From positions 1-50,657 of the forward strand of contig JAYELL010000016.1 in NCBI GenBank assembly GCA_034717495.1: a DNA stretch of 50,657 nt, read 5' to 3'. Position 1 is the stretch's first letter. Every line of letters starts with the position of its first letter. Made by a program: the position numbers and the translations under genes. The notes under the pieces were generated by a model, which did not search any database, was not told the DNA's origin, and saw nothing but the letters and a program-made list of their open reading frames with translations. Source of the stretch: Chloroflexota bacterium. GTDB lineage: Bacteria; Chloroflexota; Anaerolineae; JAAEKA01. This document shows positions 40,874 to 49,791 of the stretch, in pieces.

Positions 40874-42274
40874 ATGTCCACATCTATCAAAATCAGCATC
40901 ATTGGGGCGGGCAGCGCCCAGTTCTCACTGGGGTTGGTCAAAGATCTCTGCTTGACCGAAGGCTTGGCCGGCAGTCAGGTTTGCTTTATGGATTTGGATC
41001 GAGAACGGCTGGAAACAGTACACAAACTGGCCGCACGTTACGCCGCCGAAATGGGTGCGGATTTAATTTTTGAAAACACCACGGAGCAAAGCGTGGCCCT
41101 GCAACACGCAGATTTCGTTATCAACACTGCCTATGTCAAAGGGCATAGCCACGAATGGGCCATGCGCGATATCGCCGAAAAGCACGGCTACTACTACGAC
41201 GGGGTGCAATTGGGCGACTACTACCAGTTGCGCCTGGCCCTGGACATTGCCAGGGAAATGGAGCAGGTTTGCCCGCAGGCCTGGCTCATCCAGGTAGCTA
41301 ATCCGCTCTTTAATTGCACCACCCTGATAGCCCGGGAGAGTGATATTAAAGTGTGCGGTTTGTGTCACGGTTATCACGGCTTTGAAGTCATCGCCCGCAC
41401 ACTCGGCCTCGACCCCGATCAAATTACGTGGCAAGCGCCCGGCTTCAATCACAACATCTGGCTGACCCATTTTATCTATCAGGGCCAGGATGCCTATCCC
41501 CTGCTGGATGAGTGGATTGCCACGAAAGCCGAGGATTACTGGCAAACCCACATCCAAACCCACACCCACGATTGCGATTTGTCGCGGGCGGCGGTGCATC
41601 AATACCAGTTGTATGGACTATTCCCCGTCGGCGATACGCTGCGCCGGGTGGGCGGGGGTTCCACGGTGGGCTGCACCGTCTACCAGGGAGAGTGGTGGCT
41701 GCACACGGATTTTGAAGCCAAGAAACACTGGTTTGGTGAACCGTGGGGCGGTCCGGACACGGTGATGGGGCGTCGCTGGTTTGGGCAATTGTTGCAAGAG
41801 AGCATCGCAGCGATGATAGAAGCAGCCAATAACCCCCAGGCAAACCTGATCGAAACCTTTGGCGACACCAAAACCAAAGAGGAAATTGTCCCAATCATCG
41901 ATGCTCTGGTGAATAACAATGAAGGGCAGTTCCAGGTAAATGTTCTCAACAGGGGCGCAATCGAAGGCATTCCCGACAACGTAGCGGTGGAGGTGCCGGC
42001 CGTTGTCAATCAAAAAGGTATTCAGGCCCTCCATGTCGGAGCGCTGCCGCCAAAGCTGATGCTGGAGGCGATTTTACCCCACTGGCTGGATATGGAACGT
42101 AACCTGCTGGCCTTCAAAACTGGAGACCGTTCGATCTTGCTGTGGAACGCGCTCAGCAGCCACCAGAATCGCTCCTACCAGCAGGCTGTTGCGGTAATGG
42201 AAGACCTGCTGGCTATGCCGGGACATGAAGAGATGGACGAGTTTTTCAACTATCCTGCTAAACTGAAGTCATAA
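40874..42274 (+). CDS. GH4-family NAD-dependent glycosidase, CHGx subgroup (alpha-glucuronidase/galacturonidase-like)
   Basis: 466 residues of GH4. 'ISIIGAGSAQFSLGLVKDL' binds NAD, 'VANPLFN' lies near 141-147, the metal-ligand motif is 'CHGY' (Cys164-His165-Gly166), and 'FNHNIWL' has His193. CHGx is the motif linked to alpha-glucuronidase and alpha-galacturonidase members, whereas CHSV marks alpha-galactosidases. This points to a uronic-acid glycoside, or a near relative, as substrate. An AAAGGAA site precedes the ATG. It closes the GntR-GH4-PfkB-ABC-sulfatase locus. It is distant in sequence from the GH4 at 32753, so the two probably cut different linkages. Confidence 0.87.
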   Translation: MSTSIKISIIGAGSAQFSLGLVKDLCLTEGLAGSQVCFMDLDRERLETVHKLAARYAAEMGADLIFENTTEQSVALQHADFVINTAYVKGHSHEWAMRDIAEKHGYYYDGVQLGDYYQLRLALDIAREMEQVCPQAWLIQVANPLFNCTTLIARESDIKVCGLCHGYHGFEVIARTLGLDPDQITWQAPGFNHNIWLTHFIYQGQDAYPLLDEWIATKAEDYWQTHIQTHTHDCDLSRAAVHQYQLYGLFPVGDTLRRVGGGSTVGCTVYQGEWWLHTDFEAKKHWFGEPWGGPDTVMGRRWFGQLLQESIAAMIEAANNPQANLIETFGDTKTKEEIVPIIDALVNNNEGQFQVNVLNRGAIEGIPDNVAVEVPAVVNQKGIQALHVGALPPKLMLEAILPHWLDMERNLLAFKTGDRSILLWNALSSHQNRSYQQAVAVMEDLLAMPGHEEMDEFFNYPAKLKS

Positions 42275-42506
42275 TGGGAACGTGAGTTTTTTTCGGGAGA
42301 CATGCTAAACTTCATGAAATTACTGAAGCAGCTATGATGTTCCCTCAAGGCTTCGCGGATCTGCCTGACCTCGTCCCAGGAATTCCAGAGAGCGGGCGGA
42401 GGAGGTGGGTGGTAGTTCTCAGGGGTGGTCGACGTAGATGTCACCCGATCAGCTGAAGCCGGATATTGCAGGAGCCATTTCTGTCTATCCCTCGGCTCTA
42501 ACCTTT
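42275..42506. other. Gap with possible decayed gene end on the - strand
   Basis: No intact gene. A - strand frame (to 42444) encodes 'YHPPPPPALWNSWDEVRQIR', 'EALREHHSCF', which looks protein-like, then loses that character. It may be a mobile-gene or other remnant; nothing firm is recognised. Confidence 0.3.
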
Positions 42507-42535
42507 TTGGAAAGATACACCAGATGTGATAAAAT
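42507..42535 (+). promoter_or_regulatory. Promoter of ABC importer 2
   Basis: TTGGAA (42507-42512), a 17-bp spacer and TAAAAT (42530-42535). The start near 42542 leaves a leader of about 240 nt before the ATG at 42785; no gene or recognisable riboswitch is seen in it. Confidence 0.5.
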
Positions 42536-42784
42536 CAACTATGGCGTCTGTCGTAGACAATGCACGCTGGTAAGTGAAGCGATGTCTGTTGATCTGATTC
42601 ACTATCCCTCTCTCAACGCCAACAGCCAAAGTCATGTCAACTGCGCGTTACCAACCCATTGCTATTCAGGCGACTTCGGATAGATTGCCACCCCGTGATT
42701 TGTCCGTGGATCCCTTGATAGGTACCACTGTTTCTGCTGTTTGCGATCAACTATCCACACCTACAGAATTAAGGAGACAACCCT

Positions 42785-44131
42785 ATGCGTAACAATCGAG
42801 TTTGGTATCTCATGTTCGCGCTCGCCCTGTTGAGCGTGCTGGTACTTTCGGCCTGCGCCGCGCCCGCGGCCGCGCCGGTGGCTCCCGCCGAAGAAGAGGC
42901 CGCGCCGGCAGCCCCTGCCGAAGAAGAGGCCGCGCCCGCTGAAGGCGGCGGCGAGTTGGAAATCTTCAGTTGGTGGACTGCCGGTGGCGAGGCCGAGGGC
43001 CTGAACGCCATGTACGAGGTTCTGTCAGCGCAGGACCCGGGCCTTGAGATCATCAACGCGACCGTCGCCGGCGGCGCCGGTTCCAATGCCAAGGCCGTTC
43101 TGGCCACCCGCATGCAGAGCGGCGATCCGCCAGACTCCTTCCAGGTCCACGCCGGTCACGAATTGATCGACACCTGGGTGGTGGCCGATGCCATGGAATC
43201 TGTCACCTTCATCTTCGAGGAGAACGGCTGGATGGACGCCTATCCTCCGGGTGTGATCGACATCATCTCTTCCGATGGCGAAATCTGGAGCGTACCGGTC
43301 AACATCCATCGTTCCAATGTGCTCTGGTACAACAAGGGTGTCTTCGCTGACAATGGCCTGGAGCCACCGGTCACCTTCGACGATTTCTTTGCCGCGGCCG
43401 ATGTCCTTCAGGAGGCCGGCATTGTCCCCATGGCCCAGGGCGACGACGGCGTCTGGGCGGCTGTTCATCTCTTTGAGGATGTGCTGCTTGGCGTTATGGG
43501 TCCCGAACTCTACTCTGGCCTATGGACTGGCGAAACCGATTGGAACGGACCGGAGGTTACCGCAGCGCTGGAAACCTACGCCAGGATGATGGATTACGTG
43601 AATGAAGACCACGCCGCCATCGACTGGACTCAGGCAGCTCAGATGGTCGTGGACGGCGACGCTGCCACGCTCATCATGGGCGACTGGGTGGCTGGCTACT
43701 TCACATCCCTCGGGCTGGTCCCGGATGAGGACTACGGCTATATGCCGTCGCCCGGTACCGATGGCAGCTTCATGATGCTCTCCGATTCCTTTGGCCTGCC
43801 CAAGGGCGCGCCCAACCGCGACAACGCCATCCACTGGCTGACCGTGGCCGGCTCCCTGGAAGGCCAGGATGCCTTCAACCCGCTGAAGGGCTCCATCCCG
43901 GCCCGCACCGATGGCGACCGCTCTCTCTACGACACCTACCTGCTGTCGGCCATGGACGACTTCGCCAGCAATGAGATCACCGCCAGCCTGGCCCATGGCG
44001 CTGCCGCGTCCGAGGGCTGGGTCACCGCGTTCAGCGATGCCATGACGCTCTTTGTGGCGGACCTGGATGTAGCGACTGCTCAGGCCAATATGGCCCAGGC
44101 ATGTGTCGACGTCGGCGTCTGCGCCGAATGA
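42785..44131 (+). CDS. Sugar ABC transporter substrate-binding lipoprotein (system 2)
   Basis: 448 residues. The signal peptide has lipobox 'LSAC' (Cys near 24), then a tether in which 'APAEEEAAPA' is repeated by a recent 30-bp duplication. The mature part starts 'LEIFSWWTAGGEAEGLNAMY' and carries 'MQSGDPPDSFQVHAGHELID' and 'FGLPKGAPNRDNAIHWL', a pattern typical of CUT1 glucose/mannose-type binding proteins. AAGGAG precedes the ATG. Strong G+C-rich codon use differs from system 1. A clear terminator-like hairpin follows, ahead of the permease genes at 44407 and 45336. The ligand is probably a mono- or disaccharide (inference). Confidence 0.9.
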   Translation: MRNNRVWYLMFALALLSVLVLSACAAPAAAPVAPAEEEAAPAAPAEEEAAPAEGGGELEIFSWWTAGGEAEGLNAMYEVLSAQDPGLEIINATVAGGAGSNAKAVLATRMQSGDPPDSFQVHAGHELIDTWVVADAMESVTFIFEENGWMDAYPPGVIDIISSDGEIWSVPVNIHRSNVLWYNKGVFADNGLEPPVTFDDFFAAADVLQEAGIVPMAQGDDGVWAAVHLFEDVLLGVMGPELYSGLWTGETDWNGPEVTAALETYARMMDYVNEDHAAIDWTQAAQMVVDGDAATLIMGDWVAGYFTSLGLVPDEDYGYMPSPGTDGSFMMLSDSFGLPKGAPNRDNAIHWLTVAGSLEGQDAFNPLKGSIPARTDGDRSLYDTYLLSAMDDFASNEITASLAHGAAASEGWVTAFSDAMTLFVADLDVATAQANMAQACVDVGVCAE

Positions 44132-44164
44132 CATTCGTGATGTTGCGATAAGTTTGGAATAACG

Positions 44165-44208
44165 AGCGCCGTCAGCCGGCATTGCAAAGCTGGCGGCGCT
44201 TGGTTTTT
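44165..44208 (+). terminator. Intrinsic terminator/attenuator between binding protein and permease (system 2)
   Basis: AGCGCCGTCAGC (44165-44176) pairs with GCTGGCGGCGCT (44189-44200), with one G-U pair, followed by TTTTT (44204-44208). It should stop most transcripts after the binding-protein gene. Confidence 0.8.
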
Positions 44209-44406
44209 CTAGCAGTCTTACGTTTTGTAACCATTCACCCTCCGGGATGATATCTCCAGGTTGAGCGGTTTGTGTTGAGAACCTCCCAGCGGATGGCTGA
44301 ATGTCCACCATTATTCTTTGCGGCTTCGAGCCTTCGTGATTACTCCCCGAACAAGTTCTCACATGACGCACGCTGCACGCATGCTCAAGCTGTATGGAGG
44401 TGCGGT

Positions 44407-45339
44407 ATGAGCCAAGCTCGAAAGGAACGCTGGACCGCTTTCCTTATCCTCCTGCCATCCATCATTTTACTGGCAATATTTGTCTATGGGTTTATTGCCT
44501 GGACGGCGCGGGTCTCAATGTCAGCCTGGGATGGTATCGTCCCCGACTACACCTGGGTTGGTTTTGAAAACTACAATCGACTCTTTACCAAAGCCGGCGG
44601 GGTTTCGGCCATCCGTTTTCGGATCGATCTCTGGAACACCTTTTTCTTCACCATCCTGTTCCTGCTGGGCTGTGTCGTCGTCGGCATGTTCCTGGCTATT
44701 CTGCTGGATCAACATGTGCGCGGCGAAGGCATCTTCCGTACTGCCTATCTCTTCCCCATGTCCCTCTCCTTCGTGGTAACGGGCGTGGTCTGGCAATGGA
44801 TTTTTGCGCCGGGCGCGCCCGGCCGGCCGCGAGGCATCAACGCCCTGCTGGGCACGCTGGGACTGGAGCAGCTCCAGTGGCCCTGGTTCATCTCCACCGA
44901 ATCCATTGGCCCCTTTCACCTGGCCTTGATCCCGTTGATCATCGCCGCGGCCTGGCAAATGACCGGCTATACCATGGCCATGTACCTGGCCGGTCTGCGC
45001 GGCATCCCCGAAGAATTGCGTGAAGCTGCGCGGGTGGATGGCGCCACCGAGGTCCACATCTACCGCAGCATCATCATGCCCATGCTGCGTCCCATCACAT
45101 TGAGCGCGCTGATCGTGCTCGGTCACATTTCGCTCAAGATCTTCGATCTCATCTACACCATGACCGGCAAGGGACCCGGCTTTGTGACCGACGTGCCGAG
45201 TATCTTCATGTTTGAGACCACATTCCAGGGCAACCACTATGCACAGGGCGCGGCCATCTCCATTATCATGTTGTTCATGGTGGCGTTTGTAGTTGTTCCC
45301 TACCTGGTCACATCACTGCGCGGGGAGGTGGAGCGATGA
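44407..45339 (+). CDS. Sugar ABC transporter permease (system 2, MalF/UgpA type)
   Basis: 310 residues with six hydrophobic segments, starting '[20 protein letters not shown]'. The EAA loop is '[20 protein letters not shown]', with 'MTGKGPGF' near the end as in UgpA/LacF-type permeases. The ATG at 44407 has GGAGG 6 nt upstream; the open frame extends to 44272 without support. Its stop overlaps the next start (ATGA), so the two permeases are made together. The upstream terminator means it is probably transcribed by read-through at lower level than the binding protein. Confidence 0.9.
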   Translation: MSQARKERWTAFLILLPSIILLAIFVYGFIAWTARVSMSAWDGIVPDYTWVGFENYNRLFTKAGGVSAIRFRIDLWNTFFFTILFLLGCVVVGMFLAILLDQHVRGEGIFRTAYLFPMSLSFVVTGVVWQWIFAPGAPGRPRGINALLGTLGLEQLQWPWFISTESIGPFHLALIPLIIAAAWQMTGYTMAMYLAGLRGIPEELREAARVDGATEVHIYRSIIMPMLRPITLSALIVLGHISLKIFDLIYTMTGKGPGFVTDVPSIFMFETTFQGNHYAQGAAISIIMLFMVAFVVVPYLVTSLRGEVER

Positions 45340-46193
45340 GCGCCCGTGGTTTCAATCCCATGCGTTTCGGTATCTATCTGTTGCTCTTTCTCTTCCTCAT
45401 GCTCTTCCTTGTACCGGTCTACGTGATGCTGATCAGCTCCTTCAAGTCCTTTGCAGAGGTGCAGGATCTGTCGCGCATGTGGTTGCCTCCCAAGGAGCCG
45501 ACGCTGGAAAGCTTCCGGGTGGCCTGGTTTGGCATCCCGGAGAAGGGCTTGCGCGGGCTTTCGCTCAACATCCTCAACAGTTTCAAGCTGACCATCCCGG
45601 CCACCATCATCTCCTCTCTGCTCGGCTCGATGAATGGCTACATCCTCTCGAAATGGAAGTTCCGGGGCGCGAACCTGATCTTCACCCTTATGCTCTTTGG
45701 CATGTTCATTCCCTACCAATCCATTCTCATTCCTCTGACGCGCGTAATTGCTGCCATTGGTCTGGGGGGCACGATCTGGGGCTTGATTCTGATTCACGTG
45801 GTCTATGGCATCCCGATCACCACGCTCATCTTCCGCAATTACTACGCCGAAGTGCCCGACGAGATCATCGAAGCCGCCCGCATCGACGGCGCCGGCATTT
45901 TTGGCACCTACTGGCATGTGCTCTTCCCGCTGTCACTGCCTGGCTTCGTGGTCGTGATCATCTGGCAGTTCACCAGTATCTGGAACGAGTTCCTCTTCGC
46001 TGTCACCATCTTGCAACGTCCGGACCAGCAACCCATCACGGTGGCGCTTAATAACCTCTCTGGCAGCCAGATCAAAGAGTGGAATGTCGTCATGGCCGGC
46101 GCGCTCATCGCAGCCCTGCCAACGCTGTTGCTCTACATCATCCTTGGCCGCTTTTTCATTCGCGGTCTGTTGGCCGGGTCGGTGAAGGGCTAA
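45336..46193 (+). CDS. Sugar ABC transporter permease (system 2, MalG/UgpE type)
   Basis: 285 residues, six hydrophobic segments, EAA loop '[20 protein letters not shown]'. The ATG at 45336 overlaps the stop of the preceding permease (ATGA). Length and pattern are typical of the second CUT1 permease; '[20 protein letters not shown]' follows the EAA loop as in related glucose/mannose importers. No ATPase gene follows; instead a long imperfect hairpin and a DeoR gene come next. Confidence 0.92.
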   Translation: MSARGFNPMRFGIYLLLFLFLMLFLVPVYVMLISSFKSFAEVQDLSRMWLPPKEPTLESFRVAWFGIPEKGLRGLSLNILNSFKLTIPATIISSLLGSMNGYILSKWKFRGANLIFTLMLFGMFIPYQSILIPLTRVIAAIGLGGTIWGLILIHVVYGIPITTLIFRNYYAEVPDEIIEAARIDGAGIFGTYWHVLFPLSLPGFVVVIIWQFTSIWNEFLFAVTILQRPDQQPITVALNNLSGSQIKEWNVVMAGALIAALPTLLLYIILGRFFIRGLLAGSVKG

Positions 46194-46220
46194 GGTTCGG
46201 CAGATAGTCGATGAGATGGC

Positions 46221-46288
46221 GACCGCGCAAAGAGCCTGGCTGCCGGAGTTCTTCTGTGAATCCCGGAGAAATCCGCCAGGCTGCGGTC
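46221..46288 (+). terminator. Long imperfect stem-loop after importer 2
   Basis: GACCGC (46221-46226) and AGCCTGGC (46233-46240) pair with GCCAGGCT (46275-46282) and GCGGTC (46283-46288), leaving a 6-nt bulge. No T-run follows. It separates importer 2 from the next promoter at 46297. Confidence 0.4.
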
Positions 46289-46296
46289 AAAAACCC

Positions 46297-46325
46297 TTGA
46301 CAATCGCTCACATTCGATATATAGT
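46297..46325 (+). promoter_or_regulatory. Consensus promoter of the second DeoR gene
   Basis: TTGACA (46297-46302), a 17-bp spacer and TATAGT (46320-46325). An inverted repeat CATTCG (46311-46316)/CGAATG (46337-46342) surrounds the -10 box, a possible autoregulatory site. Confidence 0.75.
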
Positions 46326-46416
46326 ATGATTGAAGACGAATGATATCGCCGATATTGCGGTGTCGATCCAGTAAACCTGCTTGTTTTTGAGCGTTTTTGA
46401 TTGCTATAGAGGTATC

Positions 46417-47196
46417 ATGGAATCTGGTGTCAGCCTCTCCAGCATGGAAAGACAGGAGCAACTGCTCCTGTTTTTGGAACAGCACGAACGAGCGACGGTC
46501 GATGAGCTGTCACAGCGTTTCGACGTCAGTGTGGCGACGGTGAGACGGGATCTGGAATCCCTGCAGGCCCAGGGTCTCATCCAGCGGTTTCACGGTGGCG
46601 CCAAGATAGCCAGACAAGCACCGCCAGAGTTGCCCGCCTTGAACCGCAGGGAAGAGCATGCCGATGAAAAGCAGCGAATTGGACGGGCGGCTGCCGGGCT
46701 GATCGAGGATGGCGACACGGTTTTCCTGGGCAGTGGCACTACGGTGCTGGATGTGGCAAGGCATCTACACGGGCATCGAGGGCTCTCCGTCATAAGCAAT
46801 TCGCTGCTTGTGCAAAATGAGCTGTCAAAAACAGCCGCAATCACCGTGATCGGGCTTGGGGGAATCCTGCGGCACAGCGAGATGTCGATGATCGGTCACA
46901 TCACCGAGCAGGCCTTGGCCGAAGTGAGAGCACAGAAGACCATCATTGGCATTCGCGCCATCGATGTTGAACATGGCCTTACTAACGACTATGTGCCCGA
47001 AACCATGACCGACCGGGCGATTCTTGCACAACCGGGCCAGACCATCATCGTGGCTGATCACAGCAAGTGTGCTCGGGTATCCACAGTTTGGCTGGCGCCC
47101 ATCTCCTCCGTAGACACCCTGGTCACCGATGACAAGGCGCCCCCTGAATTCGTGGATGCCCTCGCAGCGCACAACATCAAGGTGCTCACCGTCTGA
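46417..47196 (+). CDS. DeoR-family transcriptional regulator
   Basis: 259 residues. The winged helix has 'TVDELSQRFDVSVATVRRDL' and 'QAQGLIQRFHGGAK', and the sensor domain has 'LGSGTTVLDVARHL' near 100, 'ITVIGLGGILRHSEMSMIG', and 'QTIIVADHSKCARVSTVWLA'. It probably responds to a phosphorylated sugar and controls importer 2, importer 3 or both, since it lies between them. It has its own consensus promoter. The ATG at 46417 has GAGG 6 nt upstream; an ATG at 46444 is also possible. Unlike the DeoR at 30739, its helix is the classical VRRDL form. Confidence 0.88.
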   Translation: MESGVSLSSMERQEQLLLFLEQHERATVDELSQRFDVSVATVRRDLESLQAQGLIQRFHGGAKIARQAPPELPALNRREEHADEKQRIGRAAAGLIEDGDTVFLGSGTTVLDVARHLHGHRGLSVISNSLLVQNELSKTAAITVIGLGGILRHSEMSMIGHITEQALAEVRAQKTIIGIRAIDVEHGLTNDYVPETMTDRAILAQPGQTIIVADHSKCARVSTVWLAPISSVDTLVTDDKAPPEFVDALAAHNIKVLTV

Positions 47197-47363
47197 GTCG
47201 TCCATTCCCCAAGGAGGCCCTATCGAACCAACTGTGACAGCAGAGCGCGGCGATCAGTCCATCGACCGGGAACAGGGATCAGGGAAATGAGTGCATTATC
47301 CTCAATCTCCTCCCACTGGCAGAAATGTTTAGCAGACAACACCCCTTTAAGGAGGATTCTACC

Positions 47364-48719
47364 ATGAAAAGCAAGAATATCCTGATCTTGGTGCTCAACC
47401 TGACACTGGTGACTGCCCTGCTGCTGGCTGGGTGCGTCGCGGCACCGCCGGCGCCACCGGCTGTGGAGCCACCGGCGGAAGATGCAGCAGCAACTGCTCC
47501 AGAACCGGAAGCCGAGGAAGTGGCTGAAGGTGAGACCATCACCGTCATCTTTCCGCAGCATGAGGCCGACCTGAGCGGAGCCTTCGAAGCCCGTGTCCGT
47601 GAATTCGAAAATGAAACTGGCATCGAGGTCGATCTCATTCAGATCGGCTGGTCCCAGGTGGCCGACAAGGTTGTGCCTGAATTGGCCACCGGCGGCAGCG
47701 CCTACGACGTCGTCGAATTCGATAACGGCTGGGTGGCGCAATGGTGCGGCGCCGGCTGGACGACGCCGCTTACTGATTTCATGCCGGAGGGATACACAGA
47801 CGGGATGATACCGGGCCTGGTCGATCTGTTCTCTTGTCCGGACGGCACCGTGCATGGTCTTGTCTGGAACAACGATACCCGCTTTTTCTTCTACAATGCC
47901 GACAAACTGGCCGAAGCCGGTTTCGACGCTCCTCCGGCGACGGTGGAGGAGTTGGTGACACAGAGTCTGGCAGCCCAGGAGGCCGGGGTGGTTGAGTACG
48001 GCATGGCCCCTTTCTGGGACCAGGACTGGGCGCTGGGCAATGAGTTCCATTTCTGGAGCTACGCCTTCGGCGGTGAGATCGTCGACGCTGATGGTTGCTT
48101 CCAGTTCAACAAGGATCCCAAGACCCTGGCCGCTTTGGAATTCATGATCGACTCCCTCAAAAACGGCGTATCGAACCCGGCCGGGTTGACCTACGATCAG
48201 GCTACCTCGCAGGACATCCTTCTGAAGGGGAACTCGATGTTCATGCCCCAGGGCATCGCCGGCCTGATGACGTATGCTGACGATGAGTCGATTTCCAACG
48301 TTGCCGGGCAGATGCAGGTCGCCCTGGTTCCGGGCGCGGAGTCCGGCCAGAGCGCCACGCTCACCCTGCCGGAGGCCTACGCCATCCCGGCCAACTCGGA
48401 GCACAAGGAAGCGGCCTGGAAATTCATCGAGTACATGACCAGCCTTGAATCCAACAGAAAGCTCGCCCGGGAGATTGGTCTGTTGCCGATCTGGGTTGAA
48501 CTCTACACCGATCCGGAGCTGACCGAGCTCTATCCTTTCTGGGCTGACTTCTCCGCTCAGTTGGAAACGGCCCGTGGTTTGTCAACCATCACCTGGTACG
48601 GCGATTTCATGGATGTCCTCATGCTCGAGATCCACAAGGCGCTGCTTGGCGATCAAAGCGCCCAGGAAGCGCTGGACGCCATGGCCGAGGGACTCTCTGA
48701 GTTCGAGTGCGTGCGCTAA
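47364..48719 (+). CDS. Sugar ABC transporter substrate-binding lipoprotein (system 3)
   Basis: 451 residues. The lipobox is 'LLLAGC' (Cys at about 24), followed by a Pro/Ala/Glu tether. The mature part has 'ITVIFPQHEADLSGAFEARV', 'GSAYDVVEFDNGWVAQW', 'VHGLVWNNDTRFFFYNADKL' and 'WSYAFGGEIVD', typical of MalE-like binding proteins. AAGGAGG lies 8 nt before the ATG. It is followed by a perfect 15-bp stem-loop and two permeases at 48823 and 49792. The ligand is unknown; the degradative genes probably lie to the right of the window. Confidence 0.92.
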   Translation: MKSKNILILVLNLTLVTALLLAGCVAAPPAPPAVEPPAEDAAATAPEPEAEEVAEGETITVIFPQHEADLSGAFEARVREFENETGIEVDLIQIGWSQVADKVVPELATGGSAYDVVEFDNGWVAQWCGAGWTTPLTDFMPEGYTDGMIPGLVDLFSCPDGTVHGLVWNNDTRFFFYNADKLAEAGFDAPPATVEELVTQSLAAQEAGVVEYGMAPFWDQDWALGNEFHFWSYAFGGEIVDADGCFQFNKDPKTLAALEFMIDSLKNGVSNPAGLTYDQATSQDILLKGNSMFMPQGIAGLMTYADDESISNVAGQMQVALVPGAESGQSATLTLPEAYAIPANSEHKEAAWKFIEYMTSLESNRKLAREIGLLPIWVELYTDPELTELYPFWADFSAQLETARGLSTITWYGDFMDVLMLEIHKALLGDQSAQEALDAMAEGLSEFECVR

Positions 48720-48737
48720 CCAGATAGATCACCGATC

Positions 48738-48775
48738 GAGATTCGTTGCGCGGTGATCATCGCGCAACGAATCTC
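48738..48775 (+). terminator. 15-bp perfect stem-loop between binding protein and permease (system 3)
   Basis: GAGATTCGTTGCGCG (48738-48752) and its exact complement (48761-48775) around an 8-nt loop, 18 nt past the stop codon. It is followed by TT only. Confidence 0.7.
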
Positions 48776-48822
48776 TTCACCGGTGTCCCAGACAGATCAG
48801 GAATCTGAGAACGACCGACCTG

Positions 48823-49788
48823 ATGGATAGCGACTCCTACGTGAGATCAGAAGCCCCCACCTCATCGCAACCTCCTCGTCGCGGCAGTGGCCTGCTTGAG
48901 CGCCTCAATCCGAAAAGCCAGAGTGCCCTGGGCCTGCTTCTGACGGTCCCGACCCTGATTGCCATCTTTGGCGTTGTCCTGATTCCGTTCGTCAGTTCTC
49001 TGTTGTTGAGCCTCCAGCGTCGCGATATCGGCCGGCCCCAATTGGATGGATTCGTCGGCCTGGGAAATTACCTCAAGCTGCTTCAGGATGACCGATTCAT
49101 CAATTCCTTCTTCATTACCATCGGGTTCAGTCTGATTTCGGTCGTGTTGGAATTGATTCTCGGCATCGCCATCGCCATGGTCCTCAACCAGCGTTTCAGG
49201 GGACGGAGCCTCGTCCGAGGCCTGATCATTCTTCCCTGGGCGATACCCGCGATCGTTGCAGCGGCTATGTGGCAGTGGATTTTCAACGCCGATTATGGCG
49301 CGCTCAACGCCCTGTTGACCCAATTGGGTCTCATGGAGTCCTACAAGGTCTGGCTGGCCGACCCAACGGCGGCCAGAGCCCTGATCATCCTGGCCAACGT
49401 GTGGAAGGAGACTCCCTTTACTGTCCTGCTGGTGCTGGCGGCGCTGCAGGGCATTCCACAAGATCTTTATGAGGCCGCTGAAGTCGATGGCGCCACCGCC
49501 TGGCAACGCTTCAGTGCAATCACGTTGCGTTTGCTGCTGCCTGTCATCATGGTGATCGGATTCCTGCAATTGCTGTGGGGATTGCAAACCTTCGAGCTGG
49601 TTCAAATCATCACCAATGGTGGCCCGGCCAGTTCCACCGAGTTGCTCTCCTTGCGTATCTATGCCCAGACCTTTCGCTCGCTGCGCTTCGGCTATGGTGC
49701 TGCGATTGCCTATCTCACCGGTCTGATCGTGTTGATACCGGCCATTTTTTACATTCGCGCCGCCTATCGCAGTATTGTGGAGTATTAA
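48823..49788 (+). CDS. Sugar ABC transporter permease (system 3, MalF/UgpA type)
   Basis: 321 residues. A Ser/Pro/Arg-rich cytoplasmic N-terminus of about 35 residues leads to six hydrophobic segments, beginning 'LGLLLTVPTLIAIFGVVLIP'. The EAA loop is 'QDLYEAAEVDGATAWQRFSA'. The start ATG 48823 has no strong ribosome site, which would keep its level below that of the binding protein. The gene ends 3 nt before the GTG of the next permease. Confidence 0.9.
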   Translation: MDSDSYVRSEAPTSSQPPRRGSGLLERLNPKSQSALGLLLTVPTLIAIFGVVLIPFVSSLLLSLQRRDIGRPQLDGFVGLGNYLKLLQDDRFINSFFITIGFSLISVVLELILGIAIAMVLNQRFRGRSLVRGLIILPWAIPAIVAAAMWQWIFNADYGALNALLTQLGLMESYKVWLADPTAARALIILANVWKETPFTVLLVLAALQGIPQDLYEAAEVDGATAWQRFSAITLRLLLPVIMVIGFLQLLWGLQTFELVQIITNGGPASSTELLSLRIYAQTFRSLRFGYGAAIAYLTGLIVLIPAIFYIRAAYRSIVEY

Positions 49789-49791
49789 CCA

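Noticed and set aside
42438-42683. 81-codon + strand frame before importer 2
   Set aside because: It spans the predicted promoter at 42507-42535, has no ribosome site and unusual composition.
47220-48404. 394-codon - strand frame opposite binding protein 3
   Set aside because: Shadow without motifs; the + strand gene has a lipobox and strong ribosome site.
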